Positions 5,227 through 5,310 of a DNA stretch of 5,310 nucleotides are shown here, in pieces; positions within the stretch are counted from its first letter, which is position 1; each line of letters begins with the position of its first letter. The notes under the pieces were generated by a model, which worked only from the letters and a program-made list of their open reading frames with translations, was not told where the DNA came from and ran no database searches. The position numbers and the translations under genes are program-made. The stretch is from NCBI GenBank assembly GCA_947630255.1, contig CANRGU010000090.1, positions 1 through 5,310 on the forward strand, given 5' to 3'. Source of the DNA: an uncultured Clostridia bacterium (lineage in GTDB: Bacteria; Bacillota; Clostridia; TANB77; CAG-508).

Positions 5227-5310
5227 AGCACTGTTTATAAATTGCAATATTAAGTGTCCGCTTTTTATACAATGTTGTGATTTTTATATTTTTAGACTTG
5301 TAATGCTGAT
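5227..5310. other. Right-edge region without a supported gene
   Basis: No recognisable gene is seen. On the minus strand one frame stays open from the edge to a TAA at 5225-5227 (27 codons ending ...LNIAIYKQC), which could be the 3' end of a gene outside the window. It matches nothing I recognise and contains a CGG Arg codon, unlike the AGA preference elsewhere here. A plus-strand pair TTGCAA (5242-5247) and TATACA (5266-5271) 18 bases apart is a weak promoter candidate pointing out of the window. Confidence 0.3.

Noticed and set aside
5225..5310. Open frame on the minus strand running in from the right edge
   Set aside because: Twenty-seven codons without a stop can arise by chance in one of three frames; the residues match no family I know. 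Kept only as a note.

Overview
The window is strongly AT-rich DNA with A/T-ending codons and GGAGG-type ribosome binding sites. It carries an endospore-specific sigma factor (SigG), a YlmC/YmxH-type sporulation protein, and cell-wall enzymes of Gram-positive type. Together these point to an endospore-forming member of the Bacillota, most likely class Clostridia. Genus or species cannot be read from this sequence. I see no mobile element, CRISPR array, tRNA, rRNA or phage gene.

Layout, left to right: (1) 39-737, minus, a CofE/F420-ligase-like protein with a clear sigma-A-type promoter of its own. (2) 858-1091, plus, a 77-residue YlmC/YmxH PRC-barrel protein, divergent from gene 1. (3) 1151-1924, minus, sigG, starting at TTG and convergent with ylmC across a short stem-loop. 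(4) 1989-2624, minus, a membrane-anchored ComEA-like protein (SLBB plus helix-hairpin-helix) immediately upstream of sigG. (5) 2730-3998, plus, an S11 D-alanyl-D-alanine carboxypeptidase, divergent from comEA. (6) 4091-5146, minus, a LytR-CpsA-Psr (LCP) glycopolymer transferase, convergent with gene 5 across a terminator-like hairpin. The last 164 bases hold the LCP promoter and a perfect 16-bp dyad, with no convincing gene.

The genes alternate in strand, and only comEA and sigG could share a transcript. A sigma-F/sigma-G-like promoter sits between those two, so sigG can be switched on separately in the forespore. Two themes are present: forespore development (SigG, YlmC) and cell-envelope assembly (carboxypeptidase trimming of peptidoglycan stem peptides, LCP attachment of glycopolymers). 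ComEA (DNA uptake) and the CofE-like enzyme do not obviously belong to either.

I found no undescribed multi-gene system. The most interesting points are regulatory: the forespore-type promoter, TTG start and possible leader hairpin of sigG, and the perfect dyad embedded in the LCP promoter. The apparently orphan CofE-like enzyme is also worth a look.
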